From Sphingobacteriaceae bacterium (GTDB lineage: Bacteria > Bacteroidota > Bacteroidia > Sphingobacteriales > Sphingobacteriaceae), in the NCBI GenBank assembly GCA_947463785.1, contig CANHRG010000003.1, positions 186,001 through 250,000 of the forward strand: a stretch of 64,000 nucleotides of DNA, written 5' to 3'. Positions 1-9,701 of this stretch are shown piece by piece. Below the pieces are notes generated by a model that was not told where the DNA came from, did not search any database, and saw nothing but the letters and a program-made list of their open reading frames with translations. Position 1 is the stretch's first letter; each line of letters starts with the position of its first letter. A program made the translations under genes and the position numbers.

Positions 1-319
1 GCTTCGCATCGGTATAGCGAGCTGCAAATTCGATTTCAGAAATAATCGGAATTTGCTTTTCAAGTAGTTTTTTAATAATTGGAGCCTTATCGGGAATACC
101 CGGACTCTTCACCACTTCAGCAGCTTGTAAAATAGCGGCCTCTGTATGTTGATTTTCCTCATACGGGATTTTTAATCGATCTAGTTCTTGCTTATATGCA
201 GGAGCAATAGCGCCAAAATCGGACACAAAAACCTCATAACCCTGCTTTTGGGCAAGATATGCCGCTCCCACCCCGCTTTCGCCGGCACCCAAAATCACGA
301 TATAAGGCTTTGAACTCAT
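1..319 (-). CDS. murD: UDP-N-acetylmuramoylalanine--D-glutamate ligase, N-terminal part (cut by window edge)
   Basis: Only the first 106 codons lie in the window. The translation starts [20 protein letters not shown], a Rossmann-type GxGxSG nucleotide loop typical of the MurD N-terminal domain, which binds the UDP-MurNAc-L-Ala substrate. MurD adds D-Glu in cytoplasmic peptidoglycan precursor synthesis. The ATG shares one base with the mraY stop codon (TAATG), so translation is probably coupled. The position after mraY is the usual dcw order. The ATPase and C-terminal domains are outside the window. Confidence 0.93.
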   Translation of the reverse strand, partial: MSSKPYIVILGAGESGVGAAYLAQKQGYEVFVSDFGAIAPAYKQELDRLKIPYEENQHTEAAILQAAEVVKSPGIPDKAPIIKKLLEKQIPIISEIEFAARYTDAK

Positions 320-1560
320 TAACGTAGCTTGAGGGTTACAATGGTTAAAATGGCCAAGAGAATACCCATAATCCAGAAACGGGTTACAATTTTGGCTTCG
401 TGGTATCCTTTTTTCTGATAATGGTGGTGCAATGGCGACATCAAGAACACGCGTCTGCCTTCACCGTATTTCTTTTTGGTGTATTTAAACCAGCTTACCT
501 GGATAATCACCGACAAATTTTCAACCAAGAAAATTCCACAGAGTACCGGTATCAATAATTCTTTACGAATCATGATGGCAAAAGCAGCGATAATACCGCC
601 AATAGCTAAACTGCCTGTATCGCCCATAAATACTTGTGCCGGATAGGAATTGTACCAGAGGAAGCCTACGCACGCTCCAACAAAAGCTCCGGCAAAAATT
701 ACCAGCTCACCCGAATTCGGGATGTACATGATATTGAGGTAATCGGCAATAATGGCGTTACCAGATACGTAAGCAAGTACCGCCAGGGTGATACCCACAA
801 TCGCTGAAGTTCCGGTAGCTAAACCATCTATACCGTCAGTAATGTTTGCTCCATTAGATACTGCAGTAATGATTACAATTACAAAAAGCATGAATACGAG
901 CAGGGCATATTTTTCATAACCCTCACCCATAAACTTCAATACCTTGGCGTAATCAAACTCGTTGTTTTTGTAGAAAGGAACATTGGTAATGGTCGATTTA
1001 ACATCCTGAGTGTAGGATACCTTGTTATCAACCATGTGAGACTGAACTACTCCAGTGGCAAGTGCCGGATTAGCCACTTGTTCTCTTACCACAATATTGG
1101 GGTGGAAATACATGGTCCAACCAATAATTAGTGCCAAACCCACTTGTCCCATAATTTTAAACCTACCCGCTAATCCTTCTTTATCTTTTTTAAATACCTT
1201 GATGTAATCATCTAAAAAGCCAATAATTCCCATCCATACGGTGGTTATTAACATCAGGATGATGTAAATATTTTCCAGCTTTGCCAATAATAAAGTAGGA
1301 ATGAGGATACCCATCAGGATAATGATTCCGCCCATGGTTGGTGTGCCTTGTTTCTCCAACTGGCCTTCTAAACCCAGGTTACGAACCGTTTCTCCTACTT
1401 GCTGGGCCCGAAGGAAATTGATTAATCGGCTACCGAATACTGTAGTGATGATTAAGGATAAAATAACCGCCATTCCGGTACGGAAGGAGATGTATTGAAA
1501 CAAACCCGCTCCGGGGAAATCGTATAATTTATCTAACCAAGTGAATAGGTAATACAGCAT
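319..1560 (-). CDS. mraY: Phospho-N-acetylmuramoyl-pentapeptide transferase MraY
   Basis: 413 aa polytopic membrane protein that transfers phospho-MurNAc-pentapeptide from UDP to undecaprenyl phosphate, forming lipid I. Family signatures are visible: TPTMGG near residue 73, the catalytic DD pair at 117-118, the [13 protein letters not shown] block at 236-248, [11 protein letters not shown] at 312-322 and the HHH motif at 378-380. It is about 50 residues longer than the E. coli enzyme (360 aa); the extra length is a hydrophilic stretch at about 155-215 between membrane segments, which I recall as common in Bacteroidota MraY. It lies between murE and murD with one-base overlaps at both ends, so it is one translationally coupled operon. 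Confidence 0.97.
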   Translation of the reverse strand: MLYYLFTWLDKLYDFPGAGLFQYISFRTGMAVILSLIITTVFGSRLINFLRAQQVGETVRNLGLEGQLEKQGTPTMGGIIILMGILIPTLLLAKLENIYIILMLITTVWMGIIGFLDDYIKVFKKDKEGLAGRFKIMGQVGLALIIGWTMYFHPNIVVREQVANPALATGVVQSHMVDNKVSYTQDVKSTITNVPFYKNNEFDYAKVLKFMGEGYEKYALLVFMLFVIVIITAVSNGANITDGIDGLATGTSAIVGITLAVLAYVSGNAIIADYLNIMYIPNSGELVIFAGAFVGACVGFLWYNSYPAQVFMGDTGSLAIGGIIAAFAIMIRKELLIPVLCGIFLVENLSVIIQVSWFKYTKKKYGEGRRVFLMSPLHHHYQKKGYHEAKIVTRFWIMGILLAILTIVTLKLR

Positions 1561-3020
1561 CAGTTCATCAGGTTTAGGTTATCGGATAATATTTCTTTGT
1601 CATCAAATGGATATTTTACACCATTGATTTCTTGGTATTTCTCATGACCTTTTCCGGCTAAGAGAATGATATCTCCAGGCTTGGCTAAATGGCAAGCCGT
1701 TTTGATGGCTTCTTTGCGGTCGGTTATTGAAATTGCTTTTTTACGGTTGCTTGGACTTACACCCGCTTCCATCTCCTTAATTATTTGCTCGGGATCTTCT
1801 GTACGTGGATTATCCGAAGTCAGGATTACTTTATCGCTACCCTCACATGCCACTTGTGCCATAATTGGGCGTTTGGTTTTATCTCTGTCGCCACCACAAC
1901 CAATAATGGTGATGACTTGCTCATTTCCTTTTCGGATATCGCGAACGGTATTTAACACATTTAGCACAGCATCTGGCGTGTGCGCATAATCAACAATTCC
2001 AATTACTCCGTTATCTGAGATGAGGTAATCAAAACGACCTTCGGCTCCGTTCAAACGGCTCAGCGTAGTCAATACTTTTAACTTATCCTGATCCAACAAC
2101 ATCGCGGTAGCGTATACCGCCAGCAGATTGTAAGCATTGAAACTCCCAACCATCTTGAACCAAACCTCCTCATCATCTATGTTGAGGAGCAATCCACTGA
2201 ATTGATTTTCAATGATTTTGGATTTGTAATCAGCTAAGTGCTTAAGACCATAGGTTTTTTTGTGAGCACGGGTATTCTGTAGCATCACCAACCCGTTTTT
2301 ATCGTCGATGTTAGTCAATGCAAAAGCTGTTGGCTGCAAATCGTCAAAGAATTTCTTTTTAGCCTTTAGGTAATTGTCAAAAGTTTTGTGGAAGTCTAAA
2401 TGATCGTGAGTAATGTTTGAGAAAACCGCACCGGTAAAGTTCAGACCCTCAATTCTGTGCTGCACAACGGCATGCGAACTCACCTCCATAAAGCAATAAT
2501 CACAACCTAAATCCACCATTTTACGCAACAATTGATTGAGTACAATCGGATCAGGCGTGGTATGTGTAGAAGGAATGATTTCGGCATTAATCTGGTTTTG
2601 TACGGTAGAAATCAAACCAGTTTTATAGCCTAGTTCTCTAAATAATTGAAATAATAGCGTTGCGGTGGTGGTTTTACCATTGGTTCCGGTTATACCCACC
2701 AGTTTTAAATCTTGAGAAGGATTATCGAAGAAGTTGGCCGCAATAGTTCCAAGAGCTTTTGCAGAATCGTCTACTTTGATGTAATTAACTCCGGTTGTTG
2801 TTTGTTCGGGGATGGTTTCACATACGATGGTGCTTGCTCCTGAATCAATAGCACGATCAATAAATTGATGACCATCGGATACGGTTCCTTTAATCGCCAC
2901 AAACAAAGTTCCAGCTGCAACTAATCTAGAATCGAAAGCCAAAGACAGTACATCACTTTCTGTAGATCCGATGACCTGCTGAAGCGAAACTCCGTACAAT
3001 ATGTCTTTTAACTTTTTCAT
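1560..3020 (-). CDS. murE: UDP-MurNAc-L-Ala-D-Glu--2,6-diaminopimelate ligase MurE
   Basis: 486 aa Mur ligase. The ATP loop TGTNGKTTT is at residues 111-119, a central-domain block ITHDHLDFH follows the family pattern, and GKGHE lies near the C-terminus. The DNPR motif at 403-406 is the known specificity signature for meso-diaminopimelate, so Gram-negative-type A1-gamma peptidoglycan is predicted. It is the third amino-acid-adding enzyme of the cytoplasmic pathway. It sits one base after ftsI and overlaps mraY by one base. Length is normal for the family. Confidence 0.97.
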   Translation of the reverse strand: MKKLKDILYGVSLQQVIGSTESDVLSLAFDSRLVAAGTLFVAIKGTVSDGHQFIDRAIDSGASTIVCETIPEQTTTGVNYIKVDDSAKALGTIAANFFDNPSQDLKLVGITGTNGKTTTATLLFQLFRELGYKTGLISTVQNQINAEIIPSTHTTPDPIVLNQLLRKMVDLGCDYCFMEVSSHAVVQHRIEGLNFTGAVFSNITHDHLDFHKTFDNYLKAKKKFFDDLQPTAFALTNIDDKNGLVMLQNTRAHKKTYGLKHLADYKSKIIENQFSGLLLNIDDEEVWFKMVGSFNAYNLLAVYATAMLLDQDKLKVLTTLSRLNGAEGRFDYLISDNGVIGIVDYAHTPDAVLNVLNTVRDIRKGNEQVITIIGCGGDRDKTKRPIMAQVACEGSDKVILTSDNPRTEDPEQIIKEMEAGVSPSNRKKAISITDRKEAIKTACHLAKPGDIILLAGKGHEKYQEINGVKYPFDDKEILSDNLNLMN

Positions 3021-5084
3021 TTAGTTCAATTCTAAAACCACCGGATATCCTTTTGCAACTCTAGCTCCAGGTGCCACCGACTGGCGCACTACCTTTCCGC
3101 TTCCTTTTGGTATAACACGCATACCGGCGTTGCCTAATAAAAACATCGCATCTTTTAAACCCATACCGCTAACATTTGGGACTAATCCGGCTTTGTATGA
3201 AGACGGCATTGCGGTATTGCTATCTTTTGGGTTAACTGCAGGCTGAACGCCAAGTTTTTTGGCAACTTTTACAGCAAGTTGGCTATCACCAGATTTGGCC
3301 GAAGGCTTGTTCTGACCAGCAAATTTGTATTGCTGCACATTGTGAAACATTTCCACATCACTTGCATAAACTTTATCGGCCACTTCACGAAAAACGGGAC
3401 CAGCAACTACAGCTGCGTAATACGCACCTTTAGGATCGTTCAATACCACAATCATCGAATATTTTGGCTTATTGGCAGGGAAATAACCGCAGAACGAAGC
3501 TTGGTAAGAACGTTTGCCTTTGTAACCATTTGCGCCATCGGCAACTTGTGCTGTACCGGTTTTGCCGGCAACTTTGTAGTACGGGTTTTTGATCACATCC
3601 TTACCAGTTCCAATTTCTACCACACCTTCCATCATCTTGCGCAATTTGCCCAAAGTTTCATCAGAGCACACCTTTTCATTGATTACCCTAGGCTGAAATG
3701 TCTCTACGGTTTGACCTAAACTTCTAATCTCACGAACAAACAGAGGCGCAACCAATTTGCCATTATTGGCCACCGAATTGTAGAAAGTAAGCATCTGTAA
3801 AGGCGTAATACGCATTTCGTAACCGTAAGCCATTTGCGGTAAGGTTAAATCGCTCCAACTTTTTGATGCCGGATTTTTGATGAGTGGTGTGGCTTCACCC
3901 GGGATTTGCAAACCCAATTTTTTATTCAATCCGAAACTGTAAAGCAAGTCTGTAAAACGTTTTGGATTGTTGTGGTAATTTGTTTCAACAAGTTTGGCAA
4001 TGGCCACGTTAGAAGAAACTTCAAAAGCATGTTTCACAGAAATATTGCCCAAGCCGCCATGCGATTCTTTAATGGTGTGGCTGTGTACATTGTATTTCCC
4101 ATCACCGGTAGCAACTACTGTATTGGTATCTACTTTTTTATCTTCCAATAAGGCCATGTAGGAAGCCAGCTTGAAGGTTGATCCAGGATCAAGGCTCTCG
4201 TTGATGGCGTAATTGAATTTTTCTTTGTAAACGCCGTCTTCTACACGGGTATAATTGGCAATGGCTCGTATCTCTCCGGTAGCTACTTCCATCAGGATTA
4301 CACATCCATGGTTAGCCTGACTGGTAATCAATTGCTTCAGCAAAGCCCGCTGAGCCACATCTTGAATATTAATGTCTATGGTAGAGATGATATCTGCACC
4401 GGGTTTTGGAGAAATTTCTTCGTCTTTATTTACCGGAATCCATGTACCGGCAATTTTTCTCATTAATCTACTTCCAGATTCTCCATCAATATAATTGCTG
4501 TAAGCGCCTTCCAAACCAACAGGTTGCACATTGTCGTTTTTATAACCGATAGTACGTAATGCAAGGTCTCCAAAAGGCTTAATACGTTTATTCCTGCGTT
4601 CGGGCTTTATTCCACCTCCATATTTAAAATTAAAAATTGGAAATTTCTGCACTTCTAATAATTGCTGATGAGTAATCTTACGCTTAATCAAAATGTTTCG
4701 GTTACCAACTTGCCGAGCATTACGAAGCAATTGAGCGTATTCACTAGCTGTTTTATCTTTAAAGTAATTTGCCAGACTTGTGGCAAGAGAGTCCACCTTC
4801 TCATTGAACACTTCATTCTCCTGTAACTCGCCAGAAAGTACATCCATCCTCAAATCATACTCTGGTACAGAAGTCGCCAACAGACTACCATCAATAGAAT
4901 ATATATTACCTCGGATAGCCTCGACCTTAATCATTCTAGTAGATAAACTATCCGCTACTTTACGCCAGTGTTTTCCCTGCACAATCTGCACATGAAACAG
5001 CTTGAATAGCACCGCCAAGGCAAACAGAACGATTAGCCCAAAAGCGCCATAAACGCGAATCAATATATCAGTTCTGATATTCAT
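3021..5084 (-). CDS. ftsI: Septal transpeptidase, class B PBP3 with C-terminal PASTA domain
   Basis: 687 aa. There is one N-terminal membrane segment (about residues 11-31), then a PBP dimerisation domain and a transpeptidase domain with all three active-site motifs: STFK at 302-305 (acylated Ser302), SSN at 357-359 and KTGT at 508-511. The last ~60 residues (VPNVSGMGLKDAMFLL...) form one PASTA repeat, a domain known mainly from Gram-positive PBPs and serine kinases but also found in Bacteroidota FtsI. It crosslinks septal peptidoglycan with FtsW. It overlaps ftsL by 17 bp, consistent with a stoichiometric divisome pair. Confidence 0.95.
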   Translation of the reverse strand: MNIRTDILIRVYGAFGLIVLFALAVLFKLFHVQIVQGKHWRKVADSLSTRMIKVEAIRGNIYSIDGSLLATSVPEYDLRMDVLSGELQENEVFNEKVDSLATSLANYFKDKTASEYAQLLRNARQVGNRNILIKRKITHQQLLEVQKFPIFNFKYGGGIKPERRNKRIKPFGDLALRTIGYKNDNVQPVGLEGAYSNYIDGESGSRLMRKIAGTWIPVNKDEEISPKPGADIISTIDINIQDVAQRALLKQLITSQANHGCVILMEVATGEIRAIANYTRVEDGVYKEKFNYAINESLDPGSTFKLASYMALLEDKKVDTNTVVATGDGKYNVHSHTIKESHGGLGNISVKHAFEVSSNVAIAKLVETNYHNNPKRFTDLLYSFGLNKKLGLQIPGEATPLIKNPASKSWSDLTLPQMAYGYEMRITPLQMLTFYNSVANNGKLVAPLFVREIRSLGQTVETFQPRVINEKVCSDETLGKLRKMMEGVVEIGTGKDVIKNPYYKVAGKTGTAQVADGANGYKGKRSYQASFCGYFPANKPKYSMIVVLNDPKGAYYAAVVAGPVFREVADKVYASDVEMFHNVQQYKFAGQNKPSAKSGDSQLAVKVAKKLGVQPAVNPKDSNTAMPSSYKAGLVPNVSGMGLKDAMFLLGNAGMRVIPKGSGKVVRQSVAPGARVAKGYPVVLELN

Positions 5085-5484
5085 CTGCAGGTACTATAAT
5101 TTTTTTGGGCGGCTCAACTGGTTCAACAATTCCCAATGTATCGGCCATTTTTGCAATTTCAGTTTTAGTACTCTTGAGCATTAAGTCAGCTTTATAAACC
5201 TTATAATCGGCGCTTAGTTCCAAAACTTCTTTTCTCAGCTTTTCAATGCTCCGGATATTGTTTTCAGCAAAATGACGGTTGCCGATGTACACCATAATTA
5301 AAAACGCCACGAACAGAATAAAGGGCAACATATCTGTTGCAGCTTCTTTAGAAACAACGCCTTCGGTAAATAAAATCGTAAAGAAATTACGAGGCTCCTC
5401 GGCTTTGGGTTCTTCATGCTGAACCTCAGACTGAGCGATTACCTCTTCTTCTTCAATTCGTTCGTTTCTAAAGCGGTTTGCCAT
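5068..5484 (-). CDS. ftsL: FtsL-like divisome protein
   Basis: 138 aa. An acidic N-terminal tail (about 50 residues, rich in Glu) is followed by one hydrophobic segment (MLPFILFVAFLIMVYIGNRHF, about 53-73) and a heptad-like coiled coil (IRSIEKLRKEVLELSADYKVYKADLM). This bitopic layout plus the position between rsmH and ftsI is the FtsL pattern; sequence conservation in this family is too low to be decisive. It would form a periplasmic coiled coil with FtsB and FtsQ. The start MANRF is the only good ATG and lies 10 bp after rsmH. Confidence 0.8.
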   Translation of the reverse strand: MANRFRNERIEEEEVIAQSEVQHEEPKAEEPRNFFTILFTEGVVSKEAATDMLPFILFVAFLIMVYIGNRHFAENNIRSIEKLRKEVLELSADYKVYKADLMLKSTKTEIAKMADTLGIVEPVEPPKKIIVPADEYQN

Positions 5485-5494
5485 TTCGCTTGAA

Positions 5495-6397
5495 TTAATT
5501 TTTAACGGCGATGCGCAATTTGGCGCTTCGTGCCCGGTTGTTTTGCTGTATTTCCTCTACAGATGCCGTAATCGATTTACGATTCACTGCAGTTAAAGGT
5601 TTGAGCTCGTTACCAAAAAAATCTTTCTCTACTTCTCCTTTAAATTTGCCTTTGGCGATGAAATTCTTAACCAAACGATCTTCCAAGGAATGGTAAGACA
5701 TCACCACCAATCTCCCACCAGATTTCAATACATCTACCGATTGCTCCAGAAATTCCTGAAGTGCCTCCAACTCTTGGTTAACTTCAATTCGCAATGCTTG
5801 GAACACCTGAGCCAGGTACTTATTTTCTTTTCCTTTCGGGATGAGCTTGCCGATCACGTGCTTAAATTCTTCAACCGTTGCTATAGATTGGTTTAAGCGA
5901 GCCGTAACTATGGTTTTGGCTAGTGATTTTGCATTTTGAATTTCACCATACATGCCAAAAATTCGGTGCAAAGCCTCTTCCGGATAGGTATTGATTACTT
6001 CCTTCGCAGTCAATGGAGCCGAACGATCCATACGCATGTCCAAATCGGCATCAAAACGAATTGAAAAACCGCGATCAGCTTGATCAAACTGATGAGAAGA
6101 AACCCCCAGATCAGCTAGAATGCCATCTGCAGGAATAGCTCCATGCAAACGACAATAATTTTTTAGGTACTTAAAATTCTGATCGATAAAAATCAATCGA
6201 TCATCGGCAGGAATATTTTGCTGCGCATCTACATCCTGATCAAAAGCCAACAATCGGCCTTTCGGACCGAGCTGTTTTAAGATTGCTTTAGAATGACCAC
6301 CACCCCCGAAGGTAACATCCACATAAACGCCGTCGGGCTTAATTGCCAAACCATTCAGGCATTCCTGCAGCATCACCGGAACATGGTAATCAGTCAT
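5495..6397 (-). CDS. rsmH: 16S rRNA (cytosine(1402)-N(4))-methyltransferase RsmH
   Basis: About 300 aa. It shows the MraW/RsmH signatures: HVPVMLQECLNGL at the N-terminus, the SAM-binding VDVTFGGGGHSKAIL, GILADLGVSSHQFD, and the C-terminal SYHSLEDRLVKNF. It methylates N4 of C1402 in the ribosomal P site. I chose the ATG before TDYHVPVM (8-bp overlap with mraZ) because homologues start just before this motif; an in-frame ATG seven codons upstream (6418) is possible but would only add LQGGMR. It follows mraZ in the standard dcw order. Confidence 0.95.
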   Translation of the reverse strand: MTDYHVPVMLQECLNGLAIKPDGVYVDVTFGGGGHSKAILKQLGPKGRLLAFDQDVDAQQNIPADDRLIFIDQNFKYLKNYCRLHGAIPADGILADLGVSSHQFDQADRGFSIRFDADLDMRMDRSAPLTAKEVINTYPEEALHRIFGMYGEIQNAKSLAKTIVTARLNQSIATVEEFKHVIGKLIPKGKENKYLAQVFQALRIEVNQELEALQEFLEQSVDVLKSGGRLVVMSYHSLEDRLVKNFIAKGKFKGEVEKDFFGNELKPLTAVNRKSITASVEEIQQNNRARSAKLRIAVKN

Positions 6398-6857
6398 TCG
6401 CATTCCTCCTTGCAGCATTACCCATTACTTCCTCAGCCAGATTGGCGAAGTTTTCTGGTTCGTTATCCAATTGCGAATCGTAAGCCTCTTTAGCCCAGAT
6501 TTCTATTTTATTGAATTGACAAGAGAGCACAACCTCTCCGGCAATTCCGGCATATTCTAATAAGGATTTAGGCAGCAAGACCCGATTGGCTGCATCTAAG
6601 GTTAACTCGGATGCCCCACGAGTGAAGTAGCGAATAAACTCACGGGTTTTCTTTTCGTAGGTATTCAGTTTTGATAACTCGTCTACAATAATCTCCCACT
6701 CTTTGCGGGTATACACCACCAAATGTTTTTCAAAACCACGGTTCACCACCAGGCCTTCACGCTCTGCTTCAGGCAATTGCTTTTTCAAGCCAGCCGGAAT
6801 CATCAGCCTGCCTTTGGCATCGAGTTTACAATCAAATTCTCCTAAAAAGTGAGCCAT
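6390..6857 (-). CDS. mraZ: Division/cell-wall cluster regulator MraZ
   Basis: 155 aa, built of two SpoVT/AbrB-like half-repeats, each with the family DxxxR motif: DAKGRLMIP and DAANRVLLP. MraZ forms a ring-shaped oligomer that binds TGGGN direct repeats in its own promoter and controls the dcw operon. The start is placed at MAHFLGEFDCKLDAKGRL, which matches the family N-terminus; the reading frame is open 28 codons further upstream but that part overlaps the putative operator. It is the first gene of the cluster. Confidence 0.93.
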   Translation of the reverse strand: MAHFLGEFDCKLDAKGRLMIPAGLKKQLPEAEREGLVVNRGFEKHLVVYTRKEWEIIVDELSKLNTYEKKTREFIRYFTRGASELTLDAANRVLLPKSLLEYAGIAGEVVLSCQFNKIEIWAKEAYDSQLDNEPENFANLAEEVMGNAARRNAND

Positions 6858-6901
6858 TGCGCCTTTTGTGGTTTTATTCAACAGTAAAAATAAGTAGATT
6901 C

Positions 6902-6957
6902 TCCACTTTTTACCACAATCTCCCACAAAAAAGTTTTCCACAGTCTTTTTCTCCCAC
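6902..6957 (-). promoter_or_regulatory. MraZ box array upstream of mraZ
   Basis: Read on the minus strand there are five TGGN elements: TGGG (6956-6953), TGGA (6940-6937), TGGG (6925-6922), TGGT (6915-6912) and TGGA (6905-6902). The last three are spaced exactly 10 bp apart, which is the known MraZ-binding arrangement (TGGGN with 5-bp spacers). The array ends 45 bp before the mraZ start. Autoregulation of the dcw cluster by MraZ is inferred from this match. Confidence 0.75.
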
Positions 6958-6963
6958 TTTGAC

Positions 6964-7006
6964 CAAAAAAATAGCCCCGATTCGAAAGTTTTCGAATCGG
7001 GGCTAT
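6964..7006 (-). terminator. Rho-independent terminator of pgk
   Basis: A perfect 16-17 bp inverted repeat (arms 6971-6987 and 6990-7006, core AGCCCCGATTCGAA) is followed on the minus strand by six T residues (6970-6965). It lies 20 bp after the pgk stop codon and separates pgk from the mraZ promoter region. Confidence 0.9.
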
Positions 7007-7026
7007 TGAATATACTTTGGTAAAAG

Positions 7027-8217
7027 CTAGTCGTTAATGGCTTTCACACCCGGCAGCACTTTACCTTCCATGTATTCCAGTAAAGCGCCACCACCTGTAG
7101 AAACATAACTTACTTGTTCGGTCAGGTTGAATTTTGAAACAGCTGCCGCCGAATCGCCACCACCAATGAGTGAAAAAGCACCATTTTTTGTGGCTTCAAC
7201 AACTGCAAGTGCAATAGCACGGGTTCCTTGCTCAAAACTCTCCATTTCGAAAACCCCCATTGGGCCATTCCATAATAAGGTTTTAGAAGATTTTACCACT
7301 TCAGCAAATAATTCCCGAGTCTTCGGACCAATATCTAAGCCCATCCATTCGGCCGGAATTTGCGAAGTATCTGCAAGACCTGTTTGAGCCTCATTGGCAA
7401 ACGCATCGGCAATTACGGTATCTACCGGAAGATATAGCTTAACACCCCTGTCTTTTGCTTTTTTAATCAGGCTCAGCGCCAAATCCAATTTATCATTTTC
7501 ACAGATGGATGTACCGATCTGACCGCCTTGGGCTTTGGCAAAGGTATAAGCCATACCCCCACCAATAATCAGATTGTCTACTTTACCTAATAATTGTTCA
7601 ATCAGCTCGATCTTATCTGAAACTTTAGCTCCACCCATAATGGCTGTAAACGGACGCTCGGCATGATTCAGTACTTTTTCGGCATTGGCCAATTCGCCAG
7701 CCATTAAATAACCAAAGTATTTGGCCTGAGGGAAAAACTGCGCAATCACTGCTGTTGAGGCATGGGCACGATGAGCTGTTCCAAAGGCATCGTTAACATA
7801 TACATCGCCCAATCGGGCCAATTTTTCGGCAAAATCCACATCGCCTTTTTCTTCTTCTTTGTAAAAACGTAGGTTTTCGAGGAGCAAAACCTCTCCTGCT
7901 TGTAATTCAGCAGCTTTAACCTCAGCTTCCTTACCAATACAATCCTGAACAAATTCAACCGGGCGGTTTAAGCATTTCGATAAATGTGCGACAATATGTC
8001 GTAGGGAGTATTTATCGGTCGGGCCTTCTTTTGGTCGGCCTAAGTGCGACATTAAAATCACGCTGCCGCCATCATTTAAGATTTTAGTGATGGTGGGTAG
8101 TGCCCCCTGAATGCGGTTGTCGTCAGTGATTTGAAAATTTTCGTCTAAAGGGACGTTAAAATCTACGCGGATAAGGGCTTTTTTACCTGAAAAGTTAATT
8201 TGATCGATCGTTTTCAT
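7027..8217 (-). CDS. pgk: Phosphoglycerate kinase
   Basis: 396 aa, normal length. It carries the PGK signature RVDFNVPLD near residue 17, the SHLGRPK substrate loop, the [19 protein letters not shown] block and the C-terminal nucleotide-binding GGGDSAAAV. It makes ATP and 3-phosphoglycerate in glycolysis. A -7-like TACCTTCG (minus strand, 8243-8236) lies 19 bp before the ATG. gapA lies just upstream with one small gene between, so the two consecutive glycolytic steps are neighbours; the strong terminator downstream closes the unit. Confidence 0.97.
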   Translation of the reverse strand: MKTIDQINFSGKKALIRVDFNVPLDENFQITDDNRIQGALPTITKILNDGGSVILMSHLGRPKEGPTDKYSLRHIVAHLSKCLNRPVEFVQDCIGKEAEVKAAELQAGEVLLLENLRFYKEEEKGDVDFAEKLARLGDVYVNDAFGTAHRAHASTAVIAQFFPQAKYFGYLMAGELANAEKVLNHAERPFTAIMGGAKVSDKIELIEQLLGKVDNLIIGGGMAYTFAKAQGGQIGTSICENDKLDLALSLIKKAKDRGVKLYLPVDTVIADAFANEAQTGLADTSQIPAEWMGLDIGPKTRELFAEVVKSSKTLLWNGPMGVFEMESFEQGTRAIALAVVEATKNGAFSLIGGGDSAAAVSKFNLTEQVSYVSTGGGALLEYMEGKVLPGVKAIND

Positions 8218-8256
8218 GAATTCTAATTTCGAAAACGAAGGTAAGAAAAAACGCTT

Positions 8257-8688
8257 TTATTGTATTTTAAGATACATTGCTTTATGAGGACCTATTTCCG
8301 GAAATTCGAATTCTTCAGAAATAAACTCAAAGCCTAAACTTTGGTAAAACCGATACGCTTTTTTACGGGCATTACACCAGAGGTAATTTGCGCTTTGACC
8401 TCTTAAGTAAACGATGGCAAAATTAAGCAGTTGATTGCCGATGCCCTTACCCTGCCAATCGGGATGGGTAGCCATGCCACGAAGCTTATATGCTTTCCCG
8501 GGAAACCCTTCTGTCCCTTTGAGGTAAAAACTAGCTATGCAAATGATATCACCGTTTTTTTCATAACCCAGGTGAAAGGAATCCAGGTCTTCATCGCCCG
8601 GAAAAACACAGTCGATCTCGGGTTTACCATTCCTCAAAACAAGGGAACGCAAGGGTAGAACTTGGTTGGGCTTAATAAAACGGACCAT
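8257..8688 (-). CDS. GNAT-family N-acetyltransferase
   Basis: 143 aa, one GNAT domain. The acetyl-CoA-binding segment is visible as LRGMATHPDWQGKGIGNQLLNFA (motif A, Q/R-x-x-G-x-G), with ARKKAYRFYQSLGFEFISEEF matching the end of the fold. The substrate cannot be told from the sequence. It overlaps the gapA stop by one base and lies between gapA and pgk, so it is probably co-transcribed with them; whether it acts on a glycolytic protein or metabolite is unknown. Confidence 0.88.
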   Translation of the reverse strand: MVRFIKPNQVLPLRSLVLRNGKPEIDCVFPGDEDLDSFHLGYEKNGDIICIASFYLKGTEGFPGKAYKLRGMATHPDWQGKGIGNQLLNFAIVYLRGQSANYLWCNARKKAYRFYQSLGFEFISEEFEFPEIGPHKAMYLKIQ

Positions 8689-9683
8689 TATTTTAATTGG
8701 GAAATACGTTGAGCTAATTCGGCTAGTCGGTTTGAATAACCCGATTCGTTATCGTACCAACCCACCACTTTAACCAAGCCACCAACCACGGAAGTGAGTC
8801 GGGCATCAAAAATGCAGGAATGCGGATTATCTAAAATATCAACCGAAACGATAGGATCTTCGGTATAGGATAAAATGCCTTTTAATTCATTATCGGCAGC
8901 TTTTTTAAATGCTGCGTTAATTTGGGCTACACTTACCGGCATTTTGAGCGTACAGGTAAAATCGGTTAAAGAACCATTTAATACGGGTACTCGAATTCCA
9001 GCACCACCCAATTTACCTGCTAAATGAGGGAAAATAGCGGTAATGGCTTTTGCTGCTCCCGTGGAAGTAGGAATAATTGATGCTGATGCTGCACGAGCTC
9101 TGCGTAAATCTTTATGCGGTGCATCGTGTAAATTCTGGTCACCGGTCATAGAGTGCACCGTGGTGATGGAACCATCTACCACTCCGGCAAGTTCGTCTAA
9201 TACTTTTACCATTGGCGCCACATTATTGGTGGTACAAGAGGCATTCGATAAAATCGGCGAACTGAGATCGATTTGCTCATCGTTCACACCCAAAACTACA
9301 GTTGGTACATCTTTATCCGCCGAAGGCGCAGAAATGAGCACTTGTTTTGCCCCCGCAATAAGGTGCTTATTGGCACCTTCACGTGAGGTAAAATGTCCGG
9401 TAGATTCAATAACCAAATCTATACCGAAATCTTTCCAAGGCAGATTTACCGGATCTTTTTCTGCAAAAACACGAATGGATTTGCCGTTGATGATCAGCTC
9501 CTGGGGTTTGGCACTCACCTCTCCCTGAAACCCGCGGTGCACAGAATCGTATTTGAACAAGTGTGCCAGCGTAGCGGTATCGGTCAAATCATTAATGGCA
9601 ACAACTTCCAAATCTGCTTTTTGCAGCAAGGTACGAAGGCTGATACGCCCAATACGTCCGAAACCGTTGATGGCTATTCTCAT
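8688..9683 (-). CDS. gapA: Glyceraldehyde-3-phosphate dehydrogenase, type I
   Basis: 331 aa. It has the NAD-binding NGFGRIGR at residues 6-13, the catalytic SNASCTTN with Cys150, and YDNESGYSNRL near the C-terminus. It oxidises glyceraldehyde-3-phosphate to 1,3-bisphosphoglycerate, the substrate of the Pgk encoded nearby. A TAACTTTG box (minus strand, 9695-9688) ends 4 bp before the ATG; if used, the mRNA would be almost leaderless. Otherwise it is read from obgE, 18 bp upstream. Confidence 0.97.
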   Translation of the reverse strand: MRIAINGFGRIGRISLRTLLQKADLEVVAINDLTDTATLAHLFKYDSVHRGFQGEVSAKPQELIINGKSIRVFAEKDPVNLPWKDFGIDLVIESTGHFTSREGANKHLIAGAKQVLISAPSADKDVPTVVLGVNDEQIDLSSPILSNASCTTNNVAPMVKVLDELAGVVDGSITTVHSMTGDQNLHDAPHKDLRRARAASASIIPTSTGAAKAITAIFPHLAGKLGGAGIRVPVLNGSLTDFTCTLKMPVSVAQINAAFKKAADNELKGILSYTEDPIVSVDILDNPHSCIFDARLTSVVGGLVKVVGWYDNESGYSNRLAELAQRISQLK

Positions 9684-9701
9684 GATACAAAGTTAGTGCA
9701 A

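Noticed and set aside
9043-9528. 161-codon frame opposite gapA
   Set aside because: It is antisense to a highly conserved gene with clear catalytic motifs, and its composition follows gapA codon structure.
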